NCBI GenBank assembly: GCA_009694475.1
Contig: SHUX01000006.1
Span: 1 to 39,971 of the forward strand
DNA: 39,971 nucleotides
From: Thermoleophilia bacterium
Lineage (GTDB): Bacteria; Actinomycetota; Thermoleophilia; Gaiellales; F1-60-MAGs149
Direction of reading: 5' to 3'
Shown piece after piece: positions 39,762 through 39,971 of the stretch (positions are counted from its first letter, which is position 1; the number at the start of each line of letters is the position of its first letter). The notes beneath the pieces are model-generated. The model saw only the letters and a list, made by a program, of their open reading frames with translations, was not told where the DNA came from and searched no databases. Both the position numbers and the translations under genes were made by a program.

Positions 39762-39971
39762 ATGCGTCTTGCTCGTATCGTGGCGATGCTCGCCGTCGCC
39801 AGCGCGGCAACGCTGACACTGACCGCCACCGCCTCTGCCGCCACCTGCGCGGGATCGGGGTACCTCGCCACCTCGACGGGCACGTTGCAACGGTTCTCGA
39901 TGACCACGAACGCGGTCACTACGACGAGTTTGAGCTTCGGCGCGCGCTTCGATGACATCGCGGTGTCTGCC
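39762..39971 (+). CDS. Secreted protein, N-terminal 70 residues only (cut by window end)
   Basis: ATG 39762 opens MRLARIVAMLAVASAATLTL, a standard signal peptide with likely cleavage after ATASA. The mature part begins ATCAGSGYLATSTGTLQRF and reads as a beta-rich extracellular domain, but too little is present to name a family. The frame is open to the last base. Confidence 0.75.
   Translation, partial: MRLARIVAMLAVASAATLTLTATASAATCAGSGYLATSTGTLQRFSMTTNAVTTTSLSFGARFDDIAVSA

Overview
The window is about 40 kb of dense, GC-rich bacterial chromosome (I estimate low-to-mid 60s % GC by eye). The best fit is an actinomycete (Actinomycetota). The evidence is the fhaA-fhaB-pstP-rodA-pbpA-pknB cell-wall signalling cluster, a bifunctional-type dCTP deaminase/dUTPase, a PdtaS/PdtaR-type two-component pair with an ANTAR output domain, an MviN-type pseudokinase, SufS/SufU, and many genes that appear to be transcribed without a leader. 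The lack of mycobacterial or Streptomyces-specific neighbours suggests a deep branch such as Thermoleophilia, but that placement is inference. I see no insertion sequence, phage, CRISPR array, rRNA or tRNA.

Layout. 1-2300: the end of an O-antigen-ligase/TPR membrane protein and a coupled secreted, membrane-anchored protein. 2313-3515 (-): a lone FabF-type ketosynthase. 3562-4308: a deletion scar joining the start of a secreted-protein gene to the 3' half of a sensor kinase. 4348-7372: a tight three-gene operon of a ComA-type phosphosulfolactate synthase and two FAD oxidoreductases. 7408-9388: a small ACT-like protein and a membrane-anchored surface protein. 9433-12385: three overlapping glycan genes (sugar-nucleotide epimerase, GT2 glycosyltransferase, deacetylase-like). 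12382-14749 (-): the operon sensor kinase - ANTAR regulator - ClpS. 14798-17146 (-): HNH nuclease, a DUF4446 protein and a CARDB-like membrane protein.

17186-27276 is the core of the window: a polytopic-membrane Ser/Thr kinase, FhaA, FhaB, PP2C phosphatase, RodA/FtsW, a class B PBP, a PASTA kinase and D-Ala-D-Ala ligase, mostly overlapping by 1-4 bases. It faces a pseudokinase gene (27314-28735, -) across a strong two-way terminator. The pseudokinase looks like the C-terminal half of mycobacterial MviN, standing alone without the flippase. Together these genes can sense muropeptides, phosphorylate wall-synthesis partners, recruit FHA readers, reverse the signal and build peptidoglycan.

28800-31306: dcd, a 250-base intergenic stretch predicted to hold a structured RNA with mutually exclusive helices, and a polytopic membrane protein. 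31339-33721: a PucR-type regulator facing sufS-sufU. 33903-37610: a large exported protein with two complete subtilisin domains. 37649-38974: a histidinol-dehydrogenase family protein with altered metal ligands. 38980-39614 (-): a VapBC-like toxin-antitoxin pair. 39762 to the end: the start of a secreted protein.

The strongest candidates for something undescribed are the structured RNA at 29395-29592, the free-standing MviN-type pseudokinase module, and the ComA-flavoprotein operon.
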